This document shows, piece by piece, positions 52,873-63,176 of a stretch of 64,000 nt of DNA. Source of the stretch: DATMER01 sp963741305. GTDB taxonomy: Bacteria > Acidobacteriota > Thermoanaerobaculia > Multivoradales > UBA5704. A program made the translations under genes and the position numbers. The notes beneath the pieces are model-generated. The model saw only the letters and a program-made list of their open reading frames with translations. It ran no database searches and was not told the origin of the DNA. Every line of letters begins with the position of its first letter. Position 1 is the stretch's first letter. The stretch is taken from contig CAVUHL010000003.1 of NCBI GenBank assembly GCA_963741305.1, positions 4,588,001 through 4,652,000 of the forward strand, given 5' to 3'.

Positions 52873-55833
52873 ATGAGACCAACCGAGTGGCTCGCACTCG
52901 TAATATTTGTCTTCCTTAGCTGTTTGCCCTTGTACTCAGAGGAGAAGCGACAGTATATCTACGATAGTAACGGTGAGCTTATTGGAGTGGTTGCCCCTGA
53001 CGGCTCTGCAATAATTTATGAGTTCAGCGAAACTGGAGCACGAATACAGCTCCTTAGCACTCAATCCGCAGCAAGCACTGTAACTGCTATCATGCCGTCA
53101 CGCAGCGCTGCCGGCTCAACTATCTCGGCAACTATAGCCGGAAGAGATCTGGCCTCTGCGACGGGAATCACCTTCTCGGAGCTCGGCTTTTCAGCGATAG
53201 TCGTTGCACCCCCGACGGACAATTTGATTACGGTTTCAATTACGGTGGCTTCTACGGTTCCGTTCGGTGCCTACCCCTTCAGTGTGCAGCGTTCCGTTGG
53301 CGGACCTATTGATAGTGGGCCGGTCGTATTGATCGTCACCGGCACCCCCAATCTGACCAGCCTCGTACCTTCCGAAGCGCTCCAGGGTCAAACAGTGCAG
53401 AGTTGGACACTCATTGGCACTCAATTATCCGATGCTACTGGAATTTCCTTCGATGCTAGCGGCCTTTCCGCCACCAATCTTTCGACTTCGCCGGATGGCT
53501 TGTCCCTTACTGCGCGGCTGGTTGTGGACCGCAACGCACCGCTCGGCCCCACCGGTGTGCGAGTACAGACCCCAGAGGGAATCTCGAACCGGGCGCACTT
53601 GGAGATCAAGCCGGGGCACCAGTTCATTCAGTATGGGGAGACTGTAAGCGGCGGGATTAATTTTGCTGGGCAGCAAGAAACATACGCCTTTGATGGCGCT
53701 ACCGGCGATCAGCTATTTCTTCGGATGTCCGTCACCGTCGTCGATCCTCAACTCCGTCTATACCGGCCAGACGGCACCCTTCTTTGCAGCGGCCAGAACT
53801 TTGGCGGTACTCTTGACCTGTCACCGTGTACGCTCGATGCGTCCGGTACATACACACTTCTTGTAACAGACAACGGTGATGACGAGACCGGAAACTACAG
53901 CCTCCATCTTCAACGTACCAACGGGCCTGGGAATGCGACTCCGATTAATTTCGGTGATATCCTAGCCGGCACTCTCGCTACGGGTGCCGAGGCCGACGCC
54001 TTCACCTTCACGGGCACAACCGGCGATCGACTCTTCCTCCGGACGGCCGCCAGCGTCGTCGATCCTCAACTCCGCCTCTACCGCCCCGACGGGACTCTCC
54101 TTTGCAGCGGCCAAAACTTCGGTGGGACACTCGACCTGTCGTCATGCGTCGTAGATGTCTCCGGCACCCACACGCTACTGGTAACTGAAAATGGCGGCGA
54201 AGAGACTGGAAACTATAACCTCCACCTTCAGCGCACCAACGGCCCGGGGAATGCGACTCCGATTGATTTCGGTGACATCCTGCCGGGCACTCTCGCTACA
54301 GGTGCCGAGGCCGACGCCTTCACCTTCACGGGCACAACCGGCGATCGACTCTTCCTCCGGACGGCCGCCAGCGTCGTCGACCCTCAACTCCGCCTCTACC
54401 GCCCCGACGGGACTCTCCTTTGCAGCGGCCAAAACTTTGGTGGGACACTCGACCTGTCGTCATGCGTCGTAGATGTCTCCGGCACCTACACGCTGCTGGT
54501 AACTGAAAATGGCGGCGAAGAGACTGGAAACTATAACCTCCACCTTCAGCGCACCAACGGCCCGGGGAATGCGACTCTGATTGATTTCGGTGACATCCTG
54601 CCGGGCACTCTCGCTACAGGTGCCGAGGCCGACGCCTTCACCTTCACGGGCACAACCGGCGATCGACTCTTCCTCCGGATGGCCGCCAGCGTCGTCGACC
54701 CTCAACTCCGCCTCTACCGCCCCGACGGGACTCTCCTTTGCAGCGGCCAAAACTTCGGTGGGACACTCGACCTGTCGTCATGCGTCGTAGACACGTCAGG
54801 CACCTACACGCTCCTGGTAACTGAAAATGGCGGTGAAGAGACTGGAAACTATAACTTCCACCTTCAGCGCACCAACAGCCCGGGGAATGCGACTCCGATT
54901 AATTTCGGTGACATCCTGGCCGGCACTCTCGCTACGGGTGCCGAGGCCGACGCCTTCACCTTCGCGGGCACGACCGGCGATCGACTCTTCCTGCGGATGG
55001 CCGCCAGCGTCGTCGACCCTCAACTCCGCCTCTACCGCCCCGACGGGACTCTCCTTTGCAGCAGCCAGAACTTCGGTGGGACACTCGACCTGTCGTCATG
55101 CGTCGTAGATGTCTCCGGCACCTACACGCTCCTGGTAACTGAAAATGGCGGTGAAGAGACTGGAAACTATAACCTCCACCTTCAGCGCACCAACGGCCCG
55201 GGGAATGCGACTCCGATTAATTTCGGTGACATCCTGGCCGGCACTCTCGCTACAGGTGCCGAGGCCGACGCCTTCACCTTCACGGGCGCAACCGGCGATC
55301 GACTCTTCCTCCGGATGGCCGCCAGCGTCGTCGATCCTCAACTCCGCCTCTACCGCCCCGACGGGACTCTCCTTTGTAGCGGCCAAAACTTCGGTGGGAC
55401 ACTCGACCTGTCGTCATGCGTCGTAGACACGTCAGGCACCTACACGCTCCTGGTGACTGACAACAGCGGCGACGAGACTGGAGGCTATAACCTCCACCTT
55501 CAGCGCACCAATGGCGCTGGGAACGCTACTCCGATCAACTTTAGTGACACTCTCAACGGCGGCATCACTACCACCGCTGAGTTGGATGCCTACACCTTCA
55601 GCGGAACGGCCGGAAACCAAGCGCGGGTCACAATGACCCGGATTTCCGGAAGCTTGAGCCCGAAATTCCGGGTATATCGCCCGAATGGTACAGAGCTTTG
55701 TATAGCCGAGACCGGCGGGACTACGGCGCAGACGCTGTGCGCGCTTGATACCACAGGAACCTATACAATCCTGGCTGGCGACCGATCTGGTACCGCCACC
55801 GGTAACTACGCTCTGAGTCTTCAGCCGAACTGA
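52873..55833 (+). CDS. Secreted protein with seven tandem PPC-like repeats
   Basis: A 986-aa protein. The ATG at 52873 gives a good signal peptide (MRPTEWLALVIFVFLSCLPLY, then SEEK); ATG 52828 in the same frame would add 15 residues. After a short YD-like segment (YIYDSNGELIGVVAPDGSAI) come two IPT-like domains (about residues 55-245), then seven copies of a 106-residue bacterial pre-peptidase C-terminal-like domain (ADAFTFTGTTGDRLFLR, then DPQLRLYRPDGTLLCSG, then SGTYTLLVTENGGEETGNYNLHLQR). Each copy has two Cys, a likely disulfide. The N-terminal YD remnant and position just after the RHS gene suggest joint origin. Function unknown; surface adhesion is possible. Confidence 0.8.
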   Translation: MRPTEWLALVIFVFLSCLPLYSEEKRQYIYDSNGELIGVVAPDGSAIIYEFSETGARIQLLSTQSAASTVTAIMPSRSAAGSTISATIAGRDLASATGITFSELGFSAIVVAPPTDNLITVSITVASTVPFGAYPFSVQRSVGGPIDSGPVVLIVTGTPNLTSLVPSEALQGQTVQSWTLIGTQLSDATGISFDASGLSATNLSTSPDGLSLTARLVVDRNAPLGPTGVRVQTPEGISNRAHLEIKPGHQFIQYGETVSGGINFAGQQETYAFDGATGDQLFLRMSVTVVDPQLRLYRPDGTLLCSGQNFGGTLDLSPCTLDASGTYTLLVTDNGDDETGNYSLHLQRTNGPGNATPINFGDILAGTLATGAEADAFTFTGTTGDRLFLRTAASVVDPQLRLYRPDGTLLCSGQNFGGTLDLSSCVVDVSGTHTLLVTENGGEETGNYNLHLQRTNGPGNATPIDFGDILPGTLATGAEADAFTFTGTTGDRLFLRTAASVVDPQLRLYRPDGTLLCSGQNFGGTLDLSSCVVDVSGTYTLLVTENGGEETGNYNLHLQRTNGPGNATLIDFGDILPGTLATGAEADAFTFTGTTGDRLFLRMAASVVDPQLRLYRPDGTLLCSGQNFGGTLDLSSCVVDTSGTYTLLVTENGGEETGNYNFHLQRTNSPGNATPINFGDILAGTLATGAEADAFTFAGTTGDRLFLRMAASVVDPQLRLYRPDGTLLCSSQNFGGTLDLSSCVVDVSGTYTLLVTENGGEETGNYNLHLQRTNGPGNATPINFGDILAGTLATGAEADAFTFTGATGDRLFLRMAASVVDPQLRLYRPDGTLLCSGQNFGGTLDLSSCVVDTSGTYTLLVTDNSGDETGGYNLHLQRTNGAGNATPINFSDTLNGGITTTAELDAYTFSGTAGNQARVTMTRISGSLSPKFRVYRPNGTELCIAETGGTTAQTLCALDTTGTYTILAGDRSGTATGNYALSLQPN
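53614..55833. repeat. 318-bp tandem repeats inside the PPC-like gene
   Basis: Seven copies with boundaries near 53614, 53932, 54250, 54568, 54886, 55204 and 55522. Spacing of the GGGAATGCGACT landmark (53929, 54247, 54565) is exactly 318 bp. Copies 2-6 are nearly identical at DNA level, including silent sites; the first and last copies are diverged. This points to recent unequal exchange. Confidence 0.93.
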
Positions 55834-55872
55834 TCCAATCGATCTTTTCGCTTGCTTTTGCCCAGGTCAGCC

Positions 55873-56639
55873 CTACGACTCCATCGGCACCTTCATCATG
55901 CCCTTGGACTTGGCCTTGAGGTAGTCCTTGTTCATGCGGGCGATGAAGTCGATAGAGATTTCCTTGGGACAGACGGCTTCGCATTCGGCGAAGTTGGAGC
56001 AGTAGCCGAAGCCTTCCTGCTCCATGGCTTCCACCATGGCGAGAGCGCGGTCGTACTTCTCGGGCTGGCCCTGGGGCAGCAGGTTCAGGTGCGCGACCTT
56101 GGCGGAAGTGAAGAGCTGCGCGGCGCCGTTCGGACACTGGGCCACGCAGGCGCCGCAGCCGATGCACTGGGCGGCGTCGAAGGCGCGGTCGGAGATGGGC
56201 TTGGGGATCGGCGTCAGGTTCGCCTCGGGGGCGCTGCCCGTCGAGACCGAGATGAAGCCTCCGGCCTGGACGATGCGGTCGAAGGAGCTGCGGTTCACCA
56301 TCAGGTCCTTCACCACCGGGAACGCCTTGGCGCGCCAGGGCTCCAGATGGAGCACGTCGCCGGTCTTGAAATGGCGCATGTGGAGCTGGCAGACCGTCGT
56401 CGCCGGCTGCGGACCGTGAGCGTCGCCGTTGATCATGAAGCCGCAGGAGCCGCAGATGCCTTCCCGGCAGTCGTGGTCGAACGCCACCGGCTCTTCGCCG
56501 CGCGTCACGAGCTGCTCGTTGAGGACGTCCAGCATCTCCAGGAAGGAGCTGTGCTCGTTGACGTCCTTGACCTCGTACTTGACCATCTTGCCCGCGGCCG
56601 CGGGACCGGACTGACGCCAGATGTAGAGCGTGAGATCCA

Positions 56640-56640
<1 letters not shown>
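55873..56640 (-). CDS. sdhB: Succinate dehydrogenase/fumarate reductase iron-sulfur subunit
   Basis: A 255-aa subunit carrying electrons from the flavoprotein to the membrane subunit of complex II. The [2Fe-2S] site is CREGICGSCG (about residues 57-66, with a further Cys at about 79). The [4Fe-4S] and [3Fe-4S] ligands are CIGCGACVAQCPNG (about 152-165) and CSNFAECEAVCPKEI (about 208-222). The ATG at 56638-56640 overlaps the sdhA stop by one base, so the frame extending further upstream is not used. Last gene of sdhCAB. Confidence 0.94.
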
Positions 56641-58559
<1,919 letters not shown>

Positions 58560-58571
58560 GGCAGGAGTCTC

Positions 58572-59249
58572 CTAGCTCACCAGGCCGGTCATCACGGCCA
58601 GAGGGAATGAGATGTTGCCGAGGGTGATCAGCCAGGCGAAACCATGGGCGAACCAGCTCCGCCAGGGGTTGAACCGCGGATGGCTCCAGCCCAGCGACTG
58701 AAAGAGGCTCCAGATGCCGTGGTACAGGTGCAGCCCCAGGGCGATATTGGCCACGATGTAGAACAGCGACACCCACCAGAGGCTGAAGCTGGCCACGAGG
58801 TTCTCGTAGGGCCGCCCCTCCTGGAAGCTCGGGTTCAGGTGGCCCGTGGTGAAATCGAGGAGGTGGTAGATGATGAAGAGAAGGACGATCACCCCGCCCC
58901 AGCGCATGGTCCGCGAGGCGTAGTTGGTGTGGTTCTTCTCCTTGTGCTCGTAGCGCGAGGGCCGGGCGGCCTTGGCCATCTGCGTGAGCGACCAGGCTGC
59001 CCAGATGTGCAGCCCGACGCTGGCGAGCAGCACGAGCCGTGCGATCCAGAGCAGGCCGAAGGCCGGAATGACCGGACCGCCAACGTGCCGGAGGAACTCG
59101 CCGTACTCCGCCATGTGGTCCGCGCCCAGGTAGACCTTCAGGTTGCCCACCATGTGTATGAAGACGAAGCCGAAGAGGATGATGCCCGTGACGGCCATCA
59201 CCGCCTTCTTGCCGACTGCCGATCGAGTGAGATCCGCGAACCAGGACAT
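58572..59249 (-). CDS. sdhC: Succinate dehydrogenase cytochrome b558-type membrane subunit
   Basis: A 225-aa membrane anchor with five hydrophobic helices. Candidate haem-ligand His residues lie in GFVFIHMVGNL (about 28-38), GLHIWAAWSL, LFIIYHLLDF and LGLHLYHGIWSLF. It is the single-subunit type that anchors SdhA and SdhB and passes electrons to a quinone, so no sdhD is needed. The start MSWFADL (59247-59249) has GAGGGGAAAG upstream; an in-frame ATG at 59273 lacks an RBS. First gene of sdhCAB. Confidence 0.92.
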   Translation of the reverse strand: MSWFADLTRSAVGKKAVMAVTGIILFGFVFIHMVGNLKVYLGADHMAEYGEFLRHVGGPVIPAFGLLWIARLVLLASVGLHIWAAWSLTQMAKAARPSRYEHKEKNHTNYASRTMRWGGVIVLLFIIYHLLDFTTGHLNPSFQEGRPYENLVASFSLWWVSLFYIVANIALGLHLYHGIWSLFQSLGWSHPRFNPWRSWFAHGFAWLITLGNISFPLAVMTGLVS

Positions 59250-59329
59250 GCTTTCCCCTCTTGGATGCCGCAACGCGACGCGGGCCTATCCTATGCCATC
59301 TGGGGTGTCTTTGTGAAACCCGTCACAAG

Positions 59330-59485
59330 GACCCTCACCCCCCGGCCCCCTCTCCCACACGCACTCACACCCGCCCGGGAGAGGGGGAGAACTGCTCTGA
59401 TTTGCTGTTGCTGTTGGGCTGGGTGGGGGCGCCCCTCTCCCGGGCGGGTGTGAGTGCGTGTGGGAGAGGGGACGGGGGTGAGGGT
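59330..59485. repeat. Long inverted repeat (MITE-like) between pcnB and sdhC
   Basis: Left arm 59330-59385 and right arm 59434-59485 pair over about 50 bp, with the shared core CACACGCACTCACACCCGCC, and a spacer of about 48 bp. The right end abuts the pcnB stop codon (59486-59488). No coding capacity. It could act as a terminator for pcnB or be a non-autonomous mobile element. Confidence 0.75.
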
Positions 59486-60787
59486 TCAAGCCGGAGCCCG
59501 GCGCCTGCGCCGTCGGCGGGGCCGGGGCCGGGCCGCCGCCTCCCCTTCCGCGCCAGCCTTGAGAGGGGGACGGCGGCGGGCCGCGGCGTCCCACTCTTCC
59601 AGCGCCTCTTCGCCCCCGCCCGTGGCCTCCACGAGGATCTCGAAGAGCAGGCGGGCGTCGTCAAAGTACGGCTTGCGCGTGAAGCGCACCCGCTCGGGGA
59701 GGCTCCACTTGGGCTCGCAGAGGCGCTGGAAGCCGACGAGGGCCTGGACGATCTGCTGCGATTTGAGGTTGGAGACGGTGAAGCGGGAGAGGAAGGGCGT
59801 GACCTCCTCCTGGATCATCACCTCGATCGCGGAGCGGCTCATCGGCCTCTGGTCCAGGGCCTCGATGTCGTAGCGCCGCACGATCACCTTGGGCAGGAGC
59901 AGAGCCGCGAGGAGCCCGATGTCCGAGAGCTGGCGTCCGGCGCGGACCATGCGGTCCACGACCGGCAGGATCTGGCCGAAGTTGCCGAGCCCGCGCTCGC
60001 TGGCCGCGACCATCGCATACGCCTCGGGAAGCAGGACTTCGAGGAGCCCGAGGTCGAGCATCCATTGCATGGCGGCACCGGCATGGCCGCAGCGCAGGAG
60101 CTGGGCGATCTCCTCGGTGACACGGGCGGGCGAGGCCTTGTCCAGCTCCTTGCGGTGGCGGTGGATCGCCTCCTGCGTCTTGGTCTCGATCCCGAACCCG
60201 AGCCGGCCGGCGAACTCGCAGGCGCGGAGCATGCGCACCGGGTCCTCCCGGAAGCGCTTGTCCGGATCGCCGATGACATGGACGAGCTTGCGGTCGAGGT
60301 CCTCGATGCCGCCGACGTAGTCGACGACCGAGAAGTCGCCGATGTTGTAGAACAGCGCATTGATCGTGAAGTCCCGGCGGAAGGCATCCTGCTCCGGCGT
60401 GCCATAGGCATTGTCGCTGGTGATCAGGAGCTCGCCGGGCTCACCGCGCTGCTCGTCGGGATCGGGATCGCGCCGGAACGTCGAGACCTCGACGATCTCG
60501 CCGTCGTGGAAATACACGTGGACCAGCCGGAAGCGCCGCCCGATGATCCGCGAGTTGCTGAACAACCGGCGGATCTCGTTCGGTTTCGCGTCCGTGCCGA
60601 TGTCGTAGTCCTTCGGCTGTCGACTGAGCATCAGGTCCCTGACGCTCCCCCCAACCAAGCCCGCCATGTAGCCGGCGTTGTGCAGCCGGTAAAGGACCTT
60701 GACGGCGTTGGCGGATATGTCTCTTCGGGAAATTGGATGCTCGGATCGGGGGACGATCCGAGGTTCCACCCCGGTATCTTCGCTCAC
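59486..60787 (-). CDS. pcnB: Poly(A) polymerase (PcnB type)
   Basis: A 433-aa class II nucleotidyltransferase that adds poly(A) tails to RNA for decay. The head domain shows GGSVRDLMLSRQPKDYDIGTDA (G-G-x-V-R-D and D-x-D, about residues 43-64) and the PcnB-type RRFRLVHVYF (about 82-91), then RRDFTINALFYN (about 132-143) and FREDPVRMLRACEFAGRLGF (about 173-192). The C-terminal tail is strongly basic (RPRPRRRRRRR), as in other bacterial poly(A) polymerases. The GTG at 60785-60787 lies 6 nt after TATAAT, so the mRNA is probably leaderless. CCA-adding activity is less likely. Confidence 0.9.
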   Translation of the reverse strand: MSEDTGVEPRIVPRSEHPISRRDISANAVKVLYRLHNAGYMAGLVGGSVRDLMLSRQPKDYDIGTDAKPNEIRRLFSNSRIIGRRFRLVHVYFHDGEIVEVSTFRRDPDPDEQRGEPGELLITSDNAYGTPEQDAFRRDFTINALFYNIGDFSVVDYVGGIEDLDRKLVHVIGDPDKRFREDPVRMLRACEFAGRLGFGIETKTQEAIHRHRKELDKASPARVTEEIAQLLRCGHAGAAMQWMLDLGLLEVLLPEAYAMVAASERGLGNFGQILPVVDRMVRAGRQLSDIGLLAALLLPKVIVRRYDIEALDQRPMSRSAIEVMIQEEVTPFLSRFTVSNLKSQQIVQALVGFQRLCEPKWSLPERVRFTRKPYFDDARLLFEILVEATGGGEEALEEWDAAARRRPPLKAGAEGEAAARPRPRRRRRRRAPA

Positions 60788-60799
60788 AGGGTGATTATA
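60788..60799 (-). promoter_or_regulatory. TATAAT box of a leaderless pcnB transcript
   Basis: On the minus strand a consensus TATAAT (60794-60799) is followed by 6 nt and the GTG start. The expected transcription start coincides with the start codon. No convincing -35 box is seen. Confidence 0.6.
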
Positions 60800-61138
60800 C
60801 CGACGAGAGGGAGTCACGGATAAAAAAGAGGGGCCGAGGCGGGCGGAGGGCTGGGAAACCCGCCCCGGCACCGGAGGGAGAGGAGTTCGGTTCGTTCGCT
60901 TGTCAATCCTGGGCCGCTCGCTGTGACTGCCTTGCTGACCTTCCACGCGACCCTCGCTTTTCCCCTGATTCCACGAAGCGTGCCAGCCCTTCCTCCACGA
61001 GTGAGGTCGTTGATTACACTGGGCTTAGGGGAGAATCACGTCAGGGAGCAGGCCCCGAGGCTCCGGGGCTTGTCTCCCGGCGAGGACGAGGGTGTGGCCT
61101 GGAGAGGGCGGGCGTATTCTTTGCTAGCATAATTGACC
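60800..61138. other. Divergent intergenic region, no gene seen
   Basis: The 339-bp gap between pcnB and the choice-of-anchor-B gene. Short ORFs here lack RBS and family features. A TAGCAT box at 61125-61130 lies 8 nt before the ATG at 61139 and is the likely promoter of that gene. Confidence 0.5.
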
Positions 61139-62320
61139 ATGAGAATGCGCAGCCTACTCCTTGCCGCCCTTGCCCTCGTTACCCTCCCTGCGATCGTGGC
61201 CGCCGCCATACAGGGTCCGGTGCCCTGCGATGGCACGGCAGGCCGATATCCTTGCCGCGCCATCGATCTGGCCAGCTTCCTGCCTCTGACCGACATGTCG
61301 AGCAATCCAACCGAGGTGGCAGGCGGCGTCCTGGGCTGGCGCCACGACGCGAGCGGCCGGGAGTTCGCCTTGGTCTCCCTGTCGACCAGGACCTCGATCG
61401 TCGAGGTGACCGACCCCGAGAGCCCCGTCGTCATCGGTGACTTCGCCCGGGACAAAGGCGGGCTGGTCTCGATAGCGATCTTCGAGGACCACCTCTACGG
61501 CATCAGCAGCCTGGGCGGTACGACGCTCGAAATCTTCGACCTGACTCGCCTGCTCGCCGCCGGCAGTCCGCCCGCTTCCCTGTCGCCGGATGCCTCCATC
61601 GCCCTCCCCGGCTCCGGCTTCCTCTCCATCAATCCGGAGACCGGCTACGCCTATCTGGTCTCAGGCCAGATCTTCGCGTTCGACCTGAACCAGGATCCCG
61701 AGAATCCGCAGCAGGTCATGGCCTGGAGCCCAACCACGCCGTTCCCGCGAAGCCTCGAGTGCGTCCTCTACCGTGGACCGGACCAGCGCTTCCAAGGCCA
61801 CGAGATCTGCTTCGCCGGGGCCGGCAACAGCTACCTGGCAATCTACGACTTCACCGACAAGGCGCATCCGGTCGCGCTCTCGAGCACGAGGTACAAGCAC
61901 TCCAATACGCCCCGGGACACCGCCCTCACCGAGGACCACCGCTTCCTCCTGCTCGCCGATTCCCACGACGAGAACCTCCCCGGCGGCAACACCCGGACGT
62001 TCCTCTGGAACCTCTCCAGCCTGACCGCGCCCGTGTACTTCAAGAGCTATGACGGTCCCACGCGGGCCCGCGACCTGCAGCTGGAAGTCCGGGGCCGCTA
62101 CGCTTTCCTGGCCAATGCCGCGTCAGGCCTGCGCATCCTGGACCTGCGGCAGATCGGCGCCAAAAAGAGCCGGGTGCGGGAGGCCGCCTATTTCGACGTG
62201 GAGCCCGGGCTCAGCAACACGAGCTGGTTCGGGGCATGGAGCATCGACGTCCTGCCGAGCGGAACGGTGATCGTGGGGAGCATCCGCCAGGGCCTCTTCG
62301 TGCTCGTGCCGCGGCTTTAG
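61139..62320 (+). CDS. Secreted choice-of-anchor-B/LVIVD-type beta-propeller protein
   Basis: A 393-aa exported protein: signal peptide (about residues 1-23), then repeated blades of the LVIVD-like type (for example FALVSLSTRTSIVEVTDPESPVVIGDF, about 77-103; YLAIYDFTDKAHPVALSSTRY, about 230-250; YAFLANAASGLRILDLRQIG, about 319-338). The TSIVEVTDP pattern is that of the choice-of-anchor-B family, found in surface proteins of Acidobacteriota and relatives. It ends without a sorting domain, so it is probably free or periplasmic. Function unknown. Confidence 0.75.
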   Translation: MRMRSLLLAALALVTLPAIVAAAIQGPVPCDGTAGRYPCRAIDLASFLPLTDMSSNPTEVAGGVLGWRHDASGREFALVSLSTRTSIVEVTDPESPVVIGDFARDKGGLVSIAIFEDHLYGISSLGGTTLEIFDLTRLLAAGSPPASLSPDASIALPGSGFLSINPETGYAYLVSGQIFAFDLNQDPENPQQVMAWSPTTPFPRSLECVLYRGPDQRFQGHEICFAGAGNSYLAIYDFTDKAHPVALSSTRYKHSNTPRDTALTEDHRFLLLADSHDENLPGGNTRTFLWNLSSLTAPVYFKSYDGPTRARDLQLEVRGRYAFLANAASGLRILDLRQIGAKKSRVREAAYFDVEPGLSNTSWFGAWSIDVLPSGTVIVGSIRQGLFVLVPRL

Positions 62321-62334
62321 CACCAAAGTTTCAT

Positions 62335-62390
62335 GTAGGGGCGGTTCTTGTGGCCGCCCTCCGGAGGGCAGGCACAAGACCTGCCCCTAC
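62335..62390. repeat. REP-like hairpin GTAGGGGC...GCCCCTAC
   Basis: A 56-bp inverted repeat with GTAGGGGC at one end and GCCCCTAC at the other, inner arms CTTGTG/CACAAG and a TCCG loop between GCCC and GGGC. It lies between convergent genes, and its right end supplies the TAG stop (62387-62389) of the alpha/beta hydrolase gene. It resembles the palindromic element at 863-1150 in its GTAGGGG ends. Confidence 0.75.
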
Positions 62391-63145
62391 AGATACCGTT
62401 GCGCCCAGGCGGCCAGGATTTCGCCGGCGTGGCGGGCATCGCGCTCGTCCGAGAGGAGATGGTCGGCTTTGTCCAGCGAGACGAAGCTTTTGGGATGCTT
62501 CGCGGCCAGGAAGAGACGCTCGGCGTTCGCGATCCCGACGGTGCGGTCCAGGGGGGAGTGGAAGAGGAGGAGCGGCTTGCCGAGGTTTCCGAGGATCTGC
62601 TGGAGGTGATCCTCCGAGAGATCGTCGAGGAGCTGCTTCCGGATGCGGAAGGGCCGTCCTCCGCCGAGGTCGACCTCGGCCTCTCCCCGGGCTTCGAGCT
62701 CCGGGGAGAGGCGGACCAGGGTGTCGCGCAGGTGTTCGGTGTCGCTGGGGGCGGCGATCGTGGCCACCGCCGACACTTCAGGGATGCGCGCCGCCGCGCA
62801 CAGGACCGCGGCCCCTCCCAGGCTGTGCCCGATCAGGAGGCGGGGCGCCTCGCGCTCGCGCCGCAAGAAATCCGCCGCCGCGACGAGATCTTCCAGATTG
62901 GAAGAAAAATCGGTCTCGGCAAAGTCCCCCTCGCTCTCCCCAATGCCGGTGAAGTCGAACCGGAGCACCGCGATCCCCCGCTCGGCCAGGGCGCGGCTGA
63001 TCCGTCCCGCGGCCTTGATGTCCTTGGAACAGGTGAAGCAGTGGCAGAAGATCGCGTAGGCAGTGGGAGCCGCTTCCGGGGTATCGAGCCAGCCGGCCAG
63101 CTCGTAATCCTGCGATCCGGGAAACTTCAGGCGCTCGCGAGGCAA
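62387..63145 (-). CDS. Alpha/beta hydrolase (OsmC-associated type)
   Basis: A 252-aa serine hydrolase. The nucleophile elbow is GHSLGG (about residues 104-109), the oxyanion region HCFTCSKDIKAAGRIS (about 34-49), followed by LRFDFTGIGESEGDF (about 60-74); a late Asp (SPLDRTVG) and His (KADHLLSDE) complete the triad. This order with HCFTCSKD is seen in hydrolases found alone or fused to OsmC. The start is TTG 63143-63145 with GGAGG 7 nt upstream, better than the ATG at 63208, which lies inside the divergent gene. The final codon and stop come from a REP-like hairpin. Confidence 0.85.
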   Translation of the reverse strand: MPRERLKFPGSQDYELAGWLDTPEAAPTAYAIFCHCFTCSKDIKAAGRISRALAERGIAVLRFDFTGIGESEGDFAETDFSSNLEDLVAAADFLRREREAPRLLIGHSLGGAAVLCAAARIPEVSAVATIAAPSDTEHLRDTLVRLSPELEARGEAEVDLGGGRPFRIRKQLLDDLSEDHLQQILGNLGKPLLLFHSPLDRTVGIANAERLFLAAKHPKSFVSLDKADHLLSDERDARHAGEILAAWAQRYL

Positions 63146-63164
63146 TGAGTGTCCTCCTTCCGCA

Positions 63165-63176
63165 TAGACTACCCTG
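63165..63176 (+). promoter_or_regulatory. -10 box of a leaderless ABC operon
   Basis: TAGACT (63165-63170) lies 6 nt before the GTG start at 63177, within a 31-bp gap shared with the divergent hydrolase gene. Confidence 0.5.
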
